This document shows, piece by piece, positions 18,909-27,875 of a stretch of DNA of 64,000 nucleotides. This DNA is from Prolixibacteraceae bacterium. GTDB lineage: Bacteria > Bacteroidota > Bacteroidia > Bacteroidales > Prolixibacteraceae. A program made the position numbers and the translations under genes. The notes below the pieces were generated by a model. That model had not been told where the DNA came from. It saw nothing but the letters and a program-made list of their open reading frames with translations, and did not search any database. The stretch lies in assembly GCA_018648265.1 (NCBI GenBank), contig JABGRN010000018.1, forward strand, positions 1-64,000. Reading direction: 5' to 3'. Numbering within the stretch: position 1 is the stretch's first letter; the number at the start of each line of letters is the position of its first letter.

Positions 18909-19290
18909 AATTAAGTTGAATTTGGTTTAAAATGAATTCAAAGTTTTTATTTAGAAAGAAAATAGCGTGGTTTAAAATGTTGCGATAACTTCAGATAGTA
19001 ATTCCTAAAATAGAAAAAGTATCAGCTTTTAATGTGCCATTTTAGATGGCAAGACCATTATTATCACAACCTTCTCGAATTCAATGAAATACAATTTACA
19101 ACTATATTTTTTAAAATGCAATAGCTAAAATTATTGCATATTTATACAATCAGTGATTTATGCGTAGGGAAATTCAACCTTTCGTGAGCATTATTAAAAA
19201 GGGCAGCTCAGCAGACACTCTTTTGTGTTTAAAAATGTTTAAGGAAATAATTTAGAAAGGCTCGGTTGATAATGTATTAAAACAATAAAA
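18909..19290. other. 382-bp gene-free stretch upstream of the propeller-repeat gene
   Basis: AT-rich, no credible reading frame. It must hold the promoter of the propeller-repeat gene, though no exact TAnnTTTG is seen close to its start. One small hairpin (TGCCAT / ATGGCA, 5-base loop) lies at 19035-19051. Nothing else was recognised. Confidence 0.4.
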
Positions 19291-20130
19291 TCAACTCTTA
19301 TCAATCAATCTTAGACCGTCTGATTCAAAATTAATAAGTTTTTTCCTGTACAATCCGCCAATGGCTTTTTTGAAATTCTTTTTGCTAATCCCGAACATAG
19401 ATTTTATCATTTCAGGTGAAGTTTTATCCGACACTGCCAAAAAACCATTATTGGCTTTGAGCTCATTTAATATTTTTTCGGAAATGGCATCTACTTTTTC
19501 GTAGCCGGGTTTTTCCAGTAGCAGATCAATTTTTTCATCTTCACGTACTTTGCTAATAAATCCTGCTACTTTTTGACCTACCAAAAGTGGCTGAAAAACC
19601 TGGTTTTTGTAAAGCATCCCCCAATGTTCTTCATTAATAATGGCTTTGTACCCCAGATCAGTTTCATCAGTAATTATTAATTGAACTTCATCACCAGTTT
19701 CATATTCCGGAGGTGTATTATCTAAAAATTTGTCGAGTTTGGCCGAAGCTGCAATTCGGTTGGTTTGATAGTCTAGAAAAATATACACCATGTACGATCT
19801 TCCTTCAACCATATCTGATTTCTGTTCGCGAAAGGGAACCAATAAATCTTTTGGCAGTCCCCAGTCAAGAAATGCACCAAAACGACTAATAGCAACAGCT
19901 TTTAAGAACGCAAACTCACCAACTTTTGCATGTGGAGTTTCAGTAGTTGCTACCAAGCGATCTTCCGAATCGGTATAAACAAAAACCGATGCCTGATTGG
20001 AATTCCTTACCTCTTCGGTAATAAATTTTTGAGGCATCAAAATTTCACCTAAGTTTTCACCATCCAGATAAAATCCATTGTCGGTTTCCCGGACTACCTC
20101 AAGTGTATTTATTTTACCAATTTCAGCCAT
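19291..20130 (-). CDS. CvfB/YitL-like S1 RNA-binding protein
   Basis: 279 residues made of consecutive S1-type OB folds: the N-terminal one (GKINTLEVVRETDNGFYLDG), a second with FAFLKAVAISRFGAFLDWGL (about 70-90), a third near WGMLYKNQVFQPLLVGQ, and a C-terminal winged-helix part (MFGISKKNFKKAIGGLYRK). This order is that of CvfB, an RNA-binding regulator described in firmicutes and widespread in Bacteroidota. It ends the GH43-to-S1 run; the 15-base gap suggests cotranscription with the GH43-like gene upstream, although the functions do not match. Confidence 0.85.
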   Translation of the reverse strand: MAEIGKINTLEVVRETDNGFYLDGENLGEILMPQKFITEEVRNSNQASVFVYTDSEDRLVATTETPHAKVGEFAFLKAVAISRFGAFLDWGLPKDLLVPFREQKSDMVEGRSYMVYIFLDYQTNRIAASAKLDKFLDNTPPEYETGDEVQLIITDETDLGYKAIINEEHWGMLYKNQVFQPLLVGQKVAGFISKVREDEKIDLLLEKPGYEKVDAISEKILNELKANNGFLAVSDKTSPEMIKSMFGISKKNFKKAIGGLYRKKLINFESDGLRLIDKS

Positions 20131-20145
20131 AATTTTATGATGTTT

Positions 20146-21084
20146 TTACAAATCTTTCAGATTATTCAATACTGCTTGTGAAACTTGAAATACAGTGCCG
20201 TGCCGGGTTCCTTCAGGGAATTTAATTTGATCCGAGATATCTTCCCAGTTAATTAAGTCGGAAGATCGAACTGCACCCATTTTATGTTTTTGGTACTTGT
20301 CGAAATAAACATTCCAATAATCACCAATTTTTACTGGTGTTGGTCCTTCTGCCCAATATTCACCTGTAATTGCTTCAGTAGGTTTGCTGTAATTTTGGGT
20401 TAATTCATTGCTTGTGGCAATCCTGATATTTTTTTCAGGAGGATAACGTGTTTCATCTTTTAAAAACAAAACATATTTATCGTTTTCATTAATTAGCGTT
20501 CCGTCGATTACATTAAAACCCTGATCGTAAAAAAGTTTTGTTTCGCTAAAAATTGTAAAATCTTTGGTGGTAACATAATACATCCGGTGGTTATTTCCAT
20601 TGTCACCAGATTTTTCGGTTTTGGGAAACCTGCCCGGTATTGTGGTTGACCAGAAAATCAGGTACTGTTTTGAACTTTCGTCGTAAAAAACCTCCGGGGC
20701 CCAGCAATTTCTAGCTTCCGGTTCGTGTTCCATTACCGGAATATTTTTTTGTTTCGACCAGTGAATTAAATCATCTGATACAGCATATCCAATATTTTTT
20801 TCCTTCCAGCTTACGGTCCAAACCATGTGAAATTTTCCATCAGAACCAGAAATAATACAAGGATCGCGCATCAATTTATCTCCGCCAACTTCGGGTGTCA
20901 AAAACGAATTATTATCATTCAGCGCTTCCCATTTCAATCCGTCATAACTGAAGGCAAGGTGCAAACCATCTTCACCGTTTCCAACGAAATATGAAAACAA
21001 ATAAACGTTATCTTTTTGTTGCGCACCCACATTTAAAACGAAGATTAAAAGGAAAAAAGTAATAATTATTTTTTGAAATTTCAT
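20146..21084 (-). CDS. Secreted GH43-like five-bladed propeller glycosidase
   Basis: 312 residues with signal peptide (ending VGAQ, about 21). The propeller motifs are typical of GH43/GH32-type enzymes: LHLAFSYDGLKWEAL, LMRDPCIISGSDGKFHMVW (Asp of the active site), CWAPEVFYDESSKQYLIFWS and EGPTPVKIGDYWNVYFD (candidate general-acid Glu). It is shorter than two-domain GH43 enzymes and has only the catalytic propeller. Substrate probably arabinan or xylan side chains, in line with the nearby GH51, but the exact specificity cannot be read. Confidence 0.75.
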   Translation of the reverse strand: MKFQKIIITFFLLIFVLNVGAQQKDNVYLFSYFVGNGEDGLHLAFSYDGLKWEALNDNNSFLTPEVGGDKLMRDPCIISGSDGKFHMVWTVSWKEKNIGYAVSDDLIHWSKQKNIPVMEHEPEARNCWAPEVFYDESSKQYLIFWSTTIPGRFPKTEKSGDNGNNHRMYYVTTKDFTIFSETKLFYDQGFNVIDGTLINENDKYVLFLKDETRYPPEKNIRIATSNELTQNYSKPTEAITGEYWAEGPTPVKIGDYWNVYFDKYQKHKMGAVRSSDLINWEDISDQIKFPEGTRHGTVFQVSQAVLNNLKDL

Positions 21085-21151
21085 TGACTAAACTTTAAAC
21101 TAATAAATCAACCTTTTTACTGAACTGAAACTGAAAACTGCCAACTTTACT

Positions 21152-21496
21152 TTAACCTCCCGAACGTTTTACCTTGTATCCTTCTTTCTTTAGAATCTCC
21201 ATTATTTTATTACAAAAATCGCCTTGAATCAGAATTTCGCCGTTTTTTACTGTTCCACCAACCCCGCACTTTGTTTTCAGCAATTTACCAAGTGTTTTTA
21301 AATCGTTTTCCGAGCCTGTAAAACCTGTCACGAGCGACACACTTTTCCCCTTTCGTTTTTTCCTGTCAAGACTAACCTTTAAATTTTGTTGTTGCGGAGG
21401 AAGTGTTTTCTGTTCTTCTTCATTTTCATTTTCATACTGAAAATCGGAATTTGTAGAAAAAACTACACCCAATCTATCTTTCCAATCGTTTGACAT
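21152..21496 (-). CDS. SUI1-family translation factor (YciH-like)
   Basis: 114 residues. The C-terminal 70 form the SUI1/eIF1 fold: KGKSVSLVTGFTGSENDLKTL, then the diagnostic LKTKCGVGGTVKNGEILIQGD, then KIMEILKKEGYKVKRSGG. Bacterial members bind the small ribosomal subunit and influence start selection. The first 40 residues are charged and likely flexible. It lies 8 bases after a small membrane protein gene. Confidence 0.9.
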   Translation of the reverse strand: MSNDWKDRLGVVFSTNSDFQYENENEEEQKTLPPQQQNLKVSLDRKKRKGKSVSLVTGFTGSENDLKTLGKLLKTKCGVGGTVKNGEILIQGDFCNKIMEILKKEGYKVKRSGG

Positions 21497-21504
21497 TTAT
21501 TTTT

Positions 21505-21885
21505 TTATTTCCAGATAATCAACAAACTTCCAATAATATACGCAAAAACCCACCATCCGTAGGCAATCTTAGAAAATAATAAAACCTTTTTACTCACAAA
21601 AGAATTTGATCCTTCTTTTAAATATACTCTCCAAACAATAACCAAAACAATGAACATAATAAAAAGTGCAAAATATCCAATACAACCGTGCAGTGTAAAA
21701 GGTGTATTTTTAGACCCAAACATCATAAAAATTGTTGCAATAATATCCAGAATAACACCCAATGATAAAAATAATAAAACCCCTGGCGAAATCATTTTAA
21801 ATTGTTGAAGAGAGATACTCGCTATTCCATAAGAAAGTAACGCACCTGTTATTATAAATGCCCCGGTAATAGAAATTGGGTTCAT
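21505..21885 (-). CDS. Small four-helix membrane protein, HsmA-like
   Basis: 126 residues with four predicted membrane helices (about 6-26, 36-57, 68-90, 100-123). ITGAFIITGALLSYGIASIS, then LFLSLGVILDIIATIFMMFG and the conserved-looking HGCIGYFALFIM resemble the HsmA/TIGR03987 family of unknown function, but the match is by eye. No charged active site is seen. It is followed closely by the SUI1 gene. Confidence 0.6.
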   Translation of the reverse strand: MNPISITGAFIITGALLSYGIASISLQQFKMISPGVLLFLSLGVILDIIATIFMMFGSKNTPFTLHGCIGYFALFIMFIVLVIVWRVYLKEGSNSFVSKKVLLFSKIAYGWWVFAYIIGSLLIIWK

Positions 21886-22058
21886 CTGCTTAAATTGTCA
21901 AAATATTGTATAACAAAGATAATTTTCTGTAACAAACTAATTATGTATTTCACAAATTTCTTTGTTACCGATTGTTTTTCGACTGATTAATCTATTATAA
22001 ATAAATTCAGATGTTGTTTACATGAATTTGTATGAGATGTAGTTTTTATTTGATTTTA

Positions 22059-22982
22059 TTATCCTTCATTCATTTTTGTCAAAGCTTTTTTCATACGTTC
22101 CAAATAATTGTCAATTTGTTCTTTCTCTTCAAAACCAACAATCATCATATCTACACTTCCCAATCCCAATACAAATCGAAGTGAATTGTCAATTTTTTCA
22201 CTGTCGTCGCGCAGTTTTCCGTTGCCAACCAGTTTCATTCCAATAACCCCTTTCCCTGCTTTGTGCAGTTGGTGAATTACTTTTACCACCTCTGCCGGAT
22301 CCGGTTTGTCCATTGCAATTCCGTACGGATTAATGCGTGCATGAAGTACATCTACCCAATCACTTTTAACGGCATCATGCATGGCTTCCAACGAGTGAAC
22401 AGAAACTCCGTGAGCCCGAATTATCCCCTTCGCTTTTAAATTTTCTAAAATATCCATTTGGGGTTTCATAGTTTCTGTCCAGTTCTCATCGACCATACAA
22501 TGTATTTGAACCATATCGAGATAATCTACATTTAATTCTTTTCTGAAACGTTCAACAACAATGTCAGCATCAGGTCGTTCGGGTTCGGGAATACCTCCGC
22601 CCCGGAACCAGATTTTTGAAGAAAGCATCAAATTTTCGCGTTCCATTTTTTGCAGAGCTTCGGCAACCATATCGTGTGTTCCGTACGTATCGGCACAATC
22701 GAACATACGAATTCCTTTTTCGTAGGCATGCCTTAACAAAGCAACGCTCTTATTTCTATCTTGTTTTGTAAGAAAAGAAGTTCGGTTTCCGGCATGTACT
22801 CCAGTTCCTATCCCCAACATTGTTGTTTCAATCGCTGAATTGCCCAACGTTACTTTTTGCAATGGGTTTGTCGAAATTAGTTTTGCCGAATTAGCAGACA
22901 AAGGATTTGAAAACAAAACATGTGCAGTACCCATGGAAAGTGCACTGACAAATTTCCTGCGGTTCATGTTCGATTTTATCAT
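22059..22982 (-). CDS. Aldo/keto reductase with export-type N-terminus
   Basis: 307 residues. The aldo/keto reductase core is clear: MFDCADTYGTHDMVAEAL (catalytic Asp and Tyr), MLSSKIWF (catalytic Lys), MVQIHCM (catalytic His) and IRAHGVSVHSLEAM. It begins with MNRRKFVSALSMG and a hydrophobic run, a twin-arginine-like signal (RRKF), so it may be exported folded with its cofactor; the internal ATG at 22967 would give the tighter signal. No electron partner or operon neighbour explains the substrate. Confidence 0.8.
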   Translation of the reverse strand: MIKSNMNRRKFVSALSMGTAHVLFSNPLSANSAKLISTNPLQKVTLGNSAIETTMLGIGTGVHAGNRTSFLTKQDRNKSVALLRHAYEKGIRMFDCADTYGTHDMVAEALQKMERENLMLSSKIWFRGGGIPEPERPDADIVVERFRKELNVDYLDMVQIHCMVDENWTETMKPQMDILENLKAKGIIRAHGVSVHSLEAMHDAVKSDWVDVLHARINPYGIAMDKPDPAEVVKVIHQLHKAGKGVIGMKLVGNGKLRDDSEKIDNSLRFVLGLGSVDMMIVGFEEKEQIDNYLERMKKALTKMNEG

Positions 22983-23030
22983 TTCAATATTTTTGATGAC
23001 AATATAATTAATAAAACTTGCAAGCTAAAA

Positions 23031-23468
23031 TTATTTTTCAGCAAATATTTTAAATTGATTTAACCACTTTTGGGTTTGGTTTTTAAACATGCCGGGCATT
23101 AATTTAGCCATCAATTTTGGCATAAAACCACGAAACTCTAAATATTCCAATTCAGCATCCCAACAAGTAGTATTTTCTGAAGTTGAAATGAAGATATTTT
23201 TCATTGTATTTTTCATCTCTTTAGCTTCGTAACTTCCGGTAAACTCATCAGGCAGATTATTCACTAAAATGGTCTCTTCTAAAATCATTTCACGTTTACC
23301 AATCTTATAAATCATTTTTGATTTAGCCCCTTTTGTACCGGGAGTTCCACTTAAATGTTCAATGTCCAAAAAACCATCTTGCCACTCTTTCAGGTTATCA
23401 GGATTATTAAAAAGTTCAGCTACTTTATTTTTGGGAAGATTAATTTCTACGCTGCACGAGAATTTCAT
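23031..23468 (-). CDS. SRPBCC-superfamily protein
   Basis: 145 residues in the START/Bet v1-like fold: MKFSCSVEINLPKNKVAELF at the first strand, NPDNLKEWQDGF in the first helix, and a long C-terminal helix FKNQTQKWLNQFKIFAE. Such proteins bind hydrophobic ligands in a cavity; no ligand can be named. It sits 48 bases upstream of the aldo/keto reductase on the same strand. Confidence 0.8.
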   Translation of the reverse strand: MKFSCSVEINLPKNKVAELFNNPDNLKEWQDGFLDIEHLSGTPGTKGAKSKMIYKIGKREMILEETILVNNLPDEFTGSYEAKEMKNTMKNIFISTSENTTCWDAELEYLEFRGFMPKLMAKLMPGMFKNQTQKWLNQFKIFAEK

Positions 23469-23514
23469 AATCAGATTTTAATAAGATAATTAATAAATAC
23501 TTTTAAAATAAATA

Positions 23515-23555
23515 AAATAAAAACAGGAAAACATGTAAAATGTTTTCCTGTTTTA
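23515..23555 (-). terminator. Strong Rho-independent terminator of the 75-residue gene
   Basis: A 15-bp perfect inverted repeat (AAAACAGGAAAACAT and its complement) with a 5-base loop. On the minus strand it is followed by TTTTTATTTTATTT. It lies 39 bases after the small gene at 23594-23821 and supports that gene being a real transcription unit. Confidence 0.85.
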
Positions 23556-23593
23556 AATTAAACTTAGTAAAAAGTGCTATTGAATATGATTAT

Positions 23594-23821
23594 TTATTTG
23601 CTCAATAATTCGTCGTTGATTGTCCCACCTTTTAAGGAATCCTGATTAACTTTTATTTCAACCTCATCTTTAAAACAGATGGTTTTGGCTGGTTTTTTAA
23701 CGATAATATTATTGGTAATAATTTTCTCGACCGGATTACTTTTTTTAACTAAATCGATTTTATTGCCAATTTTTAAACCGAGGATATAAAAAATCGAAGA
23801 TATAAGAATAATTGCTTTCAT
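23594..23821 (-). CDS. Small exported or membrane-tethered protein of unknown function
   Basis: 75 residues starting with a hydrophobic helix (MKAIILISSIFYILGLKIG) followed by a Lys/Ile/Asn-rich tail with a single Cys. No family was recognised. Reality is supported by its own start, the length of the frame and the very strong terminator just downstream. It might be a signal-peptide-bearing small protein. Confidence 0.5.
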   Translation of the reverse strand: MKAIILISSIFYILGLKIGNKIDLVKKSNPVEKIITNNIIVKKPAKTICFKDEVEIKVNQDSLKGGTINDELLSK

Positions 23822-24094
23822 TCGTTTCTGTTTTCAAGTGAAGGAAATTCCTTCGTGGCTTCTGTTCTAAAATCTAACGCCAAATTATGCAATCATCAGT
23901 AAACAGAGAAATAAAATCTGTGAACAACCGTAATTATTCTGCAAACAGCAGATTCTTTTCTGCAAAAATAAATGAGAAGTTTATGAATTGATTAAGATAA
24001 TGATTCGGAAAGACATCGGAAAACAAAAGAGTTTAGCAAAAACTGTTAATATGACAACTAATGTTGATGGTGAAAAAGCCACACAATGTAATTA

Positions 24095-24316
24095 TTAACT
24101 ATTCTTAATTTTTTGTTGCCTTCCAATGAAATAATATAAAACGACTCCAATAATCCACAATAATAAAATTACCAAAACCCAGATAATTTTGTTATTGCCA
24201 CTGAATTCACTTTTCAAAACATCAATAAGAGCTATAATTGGAATAATTAACAAAACGGGTACAGAAATAAGTATTATAATTATTTCCTGAGGTCCAATAA
24301 ATCCGCAAATTTCCAT
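24095..24316 (-). CDS. PLDc_N-domain small membrane protein
   Basis: 73 residues with two membrane helices. The second half reads IIALIDVLKSEFSGNNKIIW, then a hydrophobic run and GVVLYYFIGRQQKI, the signature of the PLDc_N domain (the membrane-anchor module of cardiolipin-synthase-type enzymes, here free-standing). Stand-alone members are common in Bacteroidota and have no assigned role. Confidence 0.75.
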   Translation of the reverse strand: MEICGFIGPQEIIIILISVPVLLIIPIIALIDVLKSEFSGNNKIIWVLVILLLWIIGVVLYYFIGRQQKIKNS

Positions 24317-24401
24317 GGTTAACTATTTTTTGGTGAATAGTAAAATTAAAATTACCAAAAATCCAGTAGTTTTTCAAAGTATTAAAAAATACTTAAATGA
24401 G

Positions 24402-25106
24402 TTATGACAATTTTATTTGTGCCAGATATTCAAAATGCTCACCTTTTTCAATTAAAGTACATTTTAAGTTCAGGCTTTTTACAATTTTAGTAAGTGTGTC
24501 AAAATCGACAAACAACCATTTAAATTTGGCAACTAATTTTTTATAAGTTACTACATACTCCATTTCGCCGTAATATTTTGGGTTGGCAAGATCAATCCAC
24601 AGCGAACCATCTTCCTCTTCAAACAGGTATTTTATATCGGATGAGTCAATTAAAATCTGCCCGTTTTCGTTTAAAAGTGTTTTTAAATGAACAAGGAGTT
24701 TTTTTAATCCTTCAATGGTTTCGCCAATTCCGGCTCCGTTCATTAAAAGTAAAATGGTATCATATTTATTGTTTGAGAAATTAAAGATATCATCGCAAAC
24801 AACATCTCTAATTCCTCGCTTTTTAATAACTTCTGCAGCCAACTCTGATTGTTCCAAAGCAGTAACTTCGAATCCTTTTTCTTGTAAAACAATAGAATGA
24901 CAACCCGCCACAGCTCCAATATCCAGAACTTTTCCTTTACAAAGTTTTAAGGCAGTTTGTTCAATTGCAGGCATCTCTTTTTCTTTTCTGAAAAGATAAG
25001 CAACCGGAATTATCTCGTCTTCGGTATAATTGCTGTTAATTATTAAATCGGAAGCTTCTCCGTATTCAAAAAAATCTTTAATTGCCTGACCAAAAGGATC
25101 GTTCAT
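24402..25106 (-). CDS. Class I SAM-dependent methyltransferase
   Basis: 234 residues. The Rossmann methyltransferase signature is VLDIGAVAGCHSIVLQEKG (about 55-73), followed by an acidic strand end (VTALEQSE) and CDDIFNF, then the motif around TILLLMNGAGIGE. The glycine motif is a slightly unusual GAVAGCHS. A C-terminal extension with an antiparallel strand pair (YVVTYKKLVAKFKWLFVDF) suggests a small-molecule substrate; it cannot be named. Confidence 0.8.
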   Translation of the reverse strand: MNDPFGQAIKDFFEYGEASDLIINSNYTEDEIIPVAYLFRKEKEMPAIEQTALKLCKGKVLDIGAVAGCHSIVLQEKGFEVTALEQSELAAEVIKKRGIRDVVCDDIFNFSNNKYDTILLLMNGAGIGETIEGLKKLLVHLKTLLNENGQILIDSSDIKYLFEEEDGSLWIDLANPKYYGEMEYVVTYKKLVAKFKWLFVDFDTLTKIVKSLNLKCTLIEKGEHFEYLAQIKLS

Positions 25107-25116
25107 AAAAATAAAA

Positions 25117-25152
25117 TTTGTGCGAAGGTAAAGTATATTTTTTCTATTTTTG
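25117..25152 (+). promoter_or_regulatory. Candidate promoter of the PQQ-propeller pair
   Basis: TTTG at 25117-25120 and TATTTTTG at 25145-25152 match Bacteroidota -33/-7 elements; the 24-base spacing is a few bases longer than usual. It lies 28 bases before the ATG of the first propeller gene and in the divergent gap with the methyltransferase. Confidence 0.45.
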
Positions 25153-25180
25153 ACGGCTAAATCAGAAAAACCTAAGAAAC

Positions 25181-26428
25181 ATGTTCAAAGTAATTTTCCT
25201 TTTTTTTATTTCTATTATTGTATTTTCAGGATCTTCTCAAAAAAGTGAATTTTCAGATTGGCGCGGTCCAAATAGAAACGGAATTTACGAAGAAACTAAC
25301 CTTTTAAAATCTTGGCCCGACGAAGGTCCGGAGTTGATTTGGTCGTTCGAAGATCTTGGATTTGGGCATAGTGCGGTTGCAATTGCCAACGAAAAGGTTT
25401 ATGTAACCGGTATTAAAGATTCTACAGCTTCCGTGGGTACACTTTTTACTTTCGACTTTGAAGGTAATTTACTTTGGGAAAAAGATTATGGAAAAGATTT
25501 TACTTTGAATTTCCCTGGAACACGAGCGGCTCCAGTTATTGTTGATGATTTGATTTATATTGAAAGCGGAATGGGAGCAGTTTATTGTTTAAGCAGTAAA
25601 AATGGAGATGAAATCTGGTCGGTTGATTTTATTATGGATTTAGGAGTTGATTCTGTGATTCAATTTGGTTATGCTGAGTCAGTTTTAGTAAATGGTGAAA
25701 ACTTGATCTGTGTTCCCGGTGGTAAAGAAAATAATGTAGTTGCTCTTAATCGTTTTTCGGGAGAAATTGTTTGGAGTTCCGAAGGATTTCAAGAACCTGC
25801 TACCTACAATTCTCCAATTCTTATTAATCGAAACGGGCAAAATTTAGTTATTGCAATGACTTCCGGTTCAATCATGGGAATCGACTCAAATACAGGCGAA
25901 ATGTATTGGCGGGTAGAACAAACACAGCAAAATAAAATACATGCAAACACCCCAATTTATTCTGATGGCAAACTGGTGGTTTCAAGTGCCGATCCAACCG
26001 AAAAGTCTGGTCTGGTTCAGTTGGAACTTTCTGAAGATGGTAAAAATGCCGAGGTAGTTTGGAGGAATAAAAAATTTCGGAATTTAATGGGCGGGCTGGT
26101 AAAAATCGATTCTTGTATTTATGGCTCTGCATACATGAAAAACGATTGGCAGGTTATTGATTGGAACACGGGCGAAATGCTGGTTCAAAATAAAGATTTA
26201 AGTGGAGGCTCAATAATTTATGCCGATGGATTATTTTATTGCTATGCCGAAAGAGACGGCGAAATTGCGCTGGTTGATGCTGCTCCCGACAAATTTGAAA
26301 TAATAGACAGATTTAAAGTGCTACTTGGTACTAAAGAACATTGGGCGCGCCCCGTAATTGATAACGGAATTTTGTATGTTCGTCACGGCGATGCATTAAT
26401 GGCTTATTCAATTTCTTCAAAAAATTAA
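25181..26428 (+). CDS. PQQ-like beta-propeller protein (BamB-type repeats), copy 1
   Basis: 415 residues with a signal peptide (no lipobox) and the opening WRGPNRNGIYEETNLLKSWP that is typical of exported WRGP-type propellers. Repeats follow with GxxYCLSSKNGDEIWSVD and VVALNRFSGEIVWSS-like blade ends. The blades resemble BamB and quinoprotein dehydrogenases, but no PQQ/calcium site was identified, so a structural or sensing role is as likely as an enzyme. Two bases separate it from its paralogue. Confidence 0.8.
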   Translation: MFKVIFLFFISIIVFSGSSQKSEFSDWRGPNRNGIYEETNLLKSWPDEGPELIWSFEDLGFGHSAVAIANEKVYVTGIKDSTASVGTLFTFDFEGNLLWEKDYGKDFTLNFPGTRAAPVIVDDLIYIESGMGAVYCLSSKNGDEIWSVDFIMDLGVDSVIQFGYAESVLVNGENLICVPGGKENNVVALNRFSGEIVWSSEGFQEPATYNSPILINRNGQNLVIAMTSGSIMGIDSNTGEMYWRVEQTQQNKIHANTPIYSDGKLVVSSADPTEKSGLVQLELSEDGKNAEVVWRNKKFRNLMGGLVKIDSCIYGSAYMKNDWQVIDWNTGEMLVQNKDLSGGSIIYADGLFYCYAERDGEIALVDAAPDKFEIIDRFKVLLGTKEHWARPVIDNGILYVRHGDALMAYSISSKN

Positions 26429-26430
26429 TA

Positions 26431-27660
26431 ATGAAAAAATATTTTATATTCTTTTTCTTTGGACTATTTCTTTTGAATGCATGTTCAGAGTCAAAAGATA
26501 AACCATCTCAATGGCGCGGTCCCGATAGACAGGGAATTTTTTATGAAACCGGTTTGTTGAAAACATGGCCTGAAAACGGACCGGAATTACTTTGGAGTTT
26601 TGAAGGACTGGGTGCCGGACACAGCAGCGTTGGTATTGGAAACGACCGTGTTTTTATAAACGGGATGCCAGATACTTTGGGTGTTCTTTATTCATTCGAT
26701 TTGGATGGAAATTTGCTTTGGGAAAAAGTTTACGGGGAAGAGTGGCACGAGAGTTACACAGGTTCAAGATCAACTCCTCTGGTTGTTGACGATGTTGTTT
26801 ATCTCGAAAGTGGAATGGGAGTGGTTTATTGTTTAAATGCACTTTCGGGTGAAATAATTTGGGAAGTTGATTTGCCAAATAAGTTTGACGGCCAAAATAT
26901 TCAGTGGGGAATGACAGAATCGCTGCTAATTGATGGCGACCAGTTAATTTGCACGCCCGGAGGTGAGGTGAATAATATGGTAGCACTTAATCGTCATTCT
27001 GGAGAAACAATCTGGACCAGTCCGGGGTTTAAAGAACAATCGGCTTATTGTTCTCCGGTTTTGGTTGTACACAATAATACGAGGCTTGTTGTTACAATGA
27101 CATCAACTTCGGTAATTGGAATTGATGCCGACACCGGCGAATTTTATTGGCGCGAAGAACAATTGCAGGGAAATTTAATACATGCCAATTCTCCGGTTTA
27201 TTCCGACGGAGTAATATATTTCTCAAGTTCATCGGCAAAACAAAATTGTGGTTTGCTGGCATTAAAATTATCTGAGGACGGAAAAAGTGTAAGTCAACTT
27301 TGGCGGAATGAAAATTTTCGAAATCTGATGGGAGGAATTGTTATAAAAGATGGTTTTATTTATGGCGGAAAATATCGCAAAAAAGAGTGGTATTCAATAA
27401 ATAAAAATTCGGGCGAAGAAACTTTAATATCGGAAGAATTTGATACAGGCGTTATTGTTTCTGCCGACAGTTTGTTTTATTGTTACAACGAAAAGGGACA
27501 AGTTGCTTTGGTTGATATTGGGCCAAACAAATTCGAAATTAAAAGTTCATTTGACGTTCCTTTGGGAACAGATCAACATTGGGCTCACCCGGTAATTCAT
27601 AACAAGCGAATGTATATCAGGCACGGAAATGCGTTGATGGTTTATAATATATCGCGATAG
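26431..27660 (+). CDS. PQQ-like beta-propeller lipoprotein, copy 2
   Basis: 409 residues, paralogous over its whole length to the gene just before it (WRGPDRQGIFYETGLLKTWP, then VYCLNALSGEIIWEVD, MVALNRHSGETIW and FRNLMGGIV). Unlike copy 1 it has a lipobox (LLNACSE), so one copy is soluble or periplasmic and the other lipid-anchored. The pair is cotranscribed and arose by tandem duplication. Confidence 0.8.
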   Translation: MKKYFIFFFFGLFLLNACSESKDKPSQWRGPDRQGIFYETGLLKTWPENGPELLWSFEGLGAGHSSVGIGNDRVFINGMPDTLGVLYSFDLDGNLLWEKVYGEEWHESYTGSRSTPLVVDDVVYLESGMGVVYCLNALSGEIIWEVDLPNKFDGQNIQWGMTESLLIDGDQLICTPGGEVNNMVALNRHSGETIWTSPGFKEQSAYCSPVLVVHNNTRLVVTMTSTSVIGIDADTGEFYWREEQLQGNLIHANSPVYSDGVIYFSSSSAKQNCGLLALKLSEDGKSVSQLWRNENFRNLMGGIVIKDGFIYGGKYRKKEWYSINKNSGEETLISEEFDTGVIVSADSLFYCYNEKGQVALVDIGPNKFEIKSSFDVPLGTDQHWAHPVIHNKRMYIRHGNALMVYNISR

Positions 27661-27698
27661 TTTTTAGACATTTAGAGATGAAATATGAAACAAAATGG

Positions 27699-27822
27699 TA
27701 GTGTCAAGCATGAAATATCTGGCCGTTATGCTGAATTCATTTCAGCATCTCCTTAATAGAAAGTAGATTCCGAAACAAGTTCGGAATGACAAACCCGAAA
27801 TTTGAAGTTTGACTTGACAGTA
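27699..27822. repeat. 124-bp element with terminal inverted repeats and two internal hairpins
   Basis: It is bounded by TAGTGTCAAG and its 9/10 inverted match CTTGACAGTA. Inside are two perfect hairpins with 5-base loops: TGCTGAA/TTCAGCA (27729-27747) and ATTCCGAA/TTCGGAAT (27767-27787). It has no coding content. The layout is that of a MITE- or REP-like intergenic element; the internal words are of a kind often seen in bacterial intergenic repeats. Confidence 0.55.
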
Positions 27823-27875
27823 GTATGTTTCATAAAATATTAATTTTAAACAGTCTTTTATTAATTCAGTTAATT

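Noticed and set aside
27825-27875. Upstream ATG start for the jelly-roll gene.
   Set aside because: It comes directly after the repeat element and would give two hydrophobic stretches in a row; the ATG at 27876 gives a clean signal peptide.
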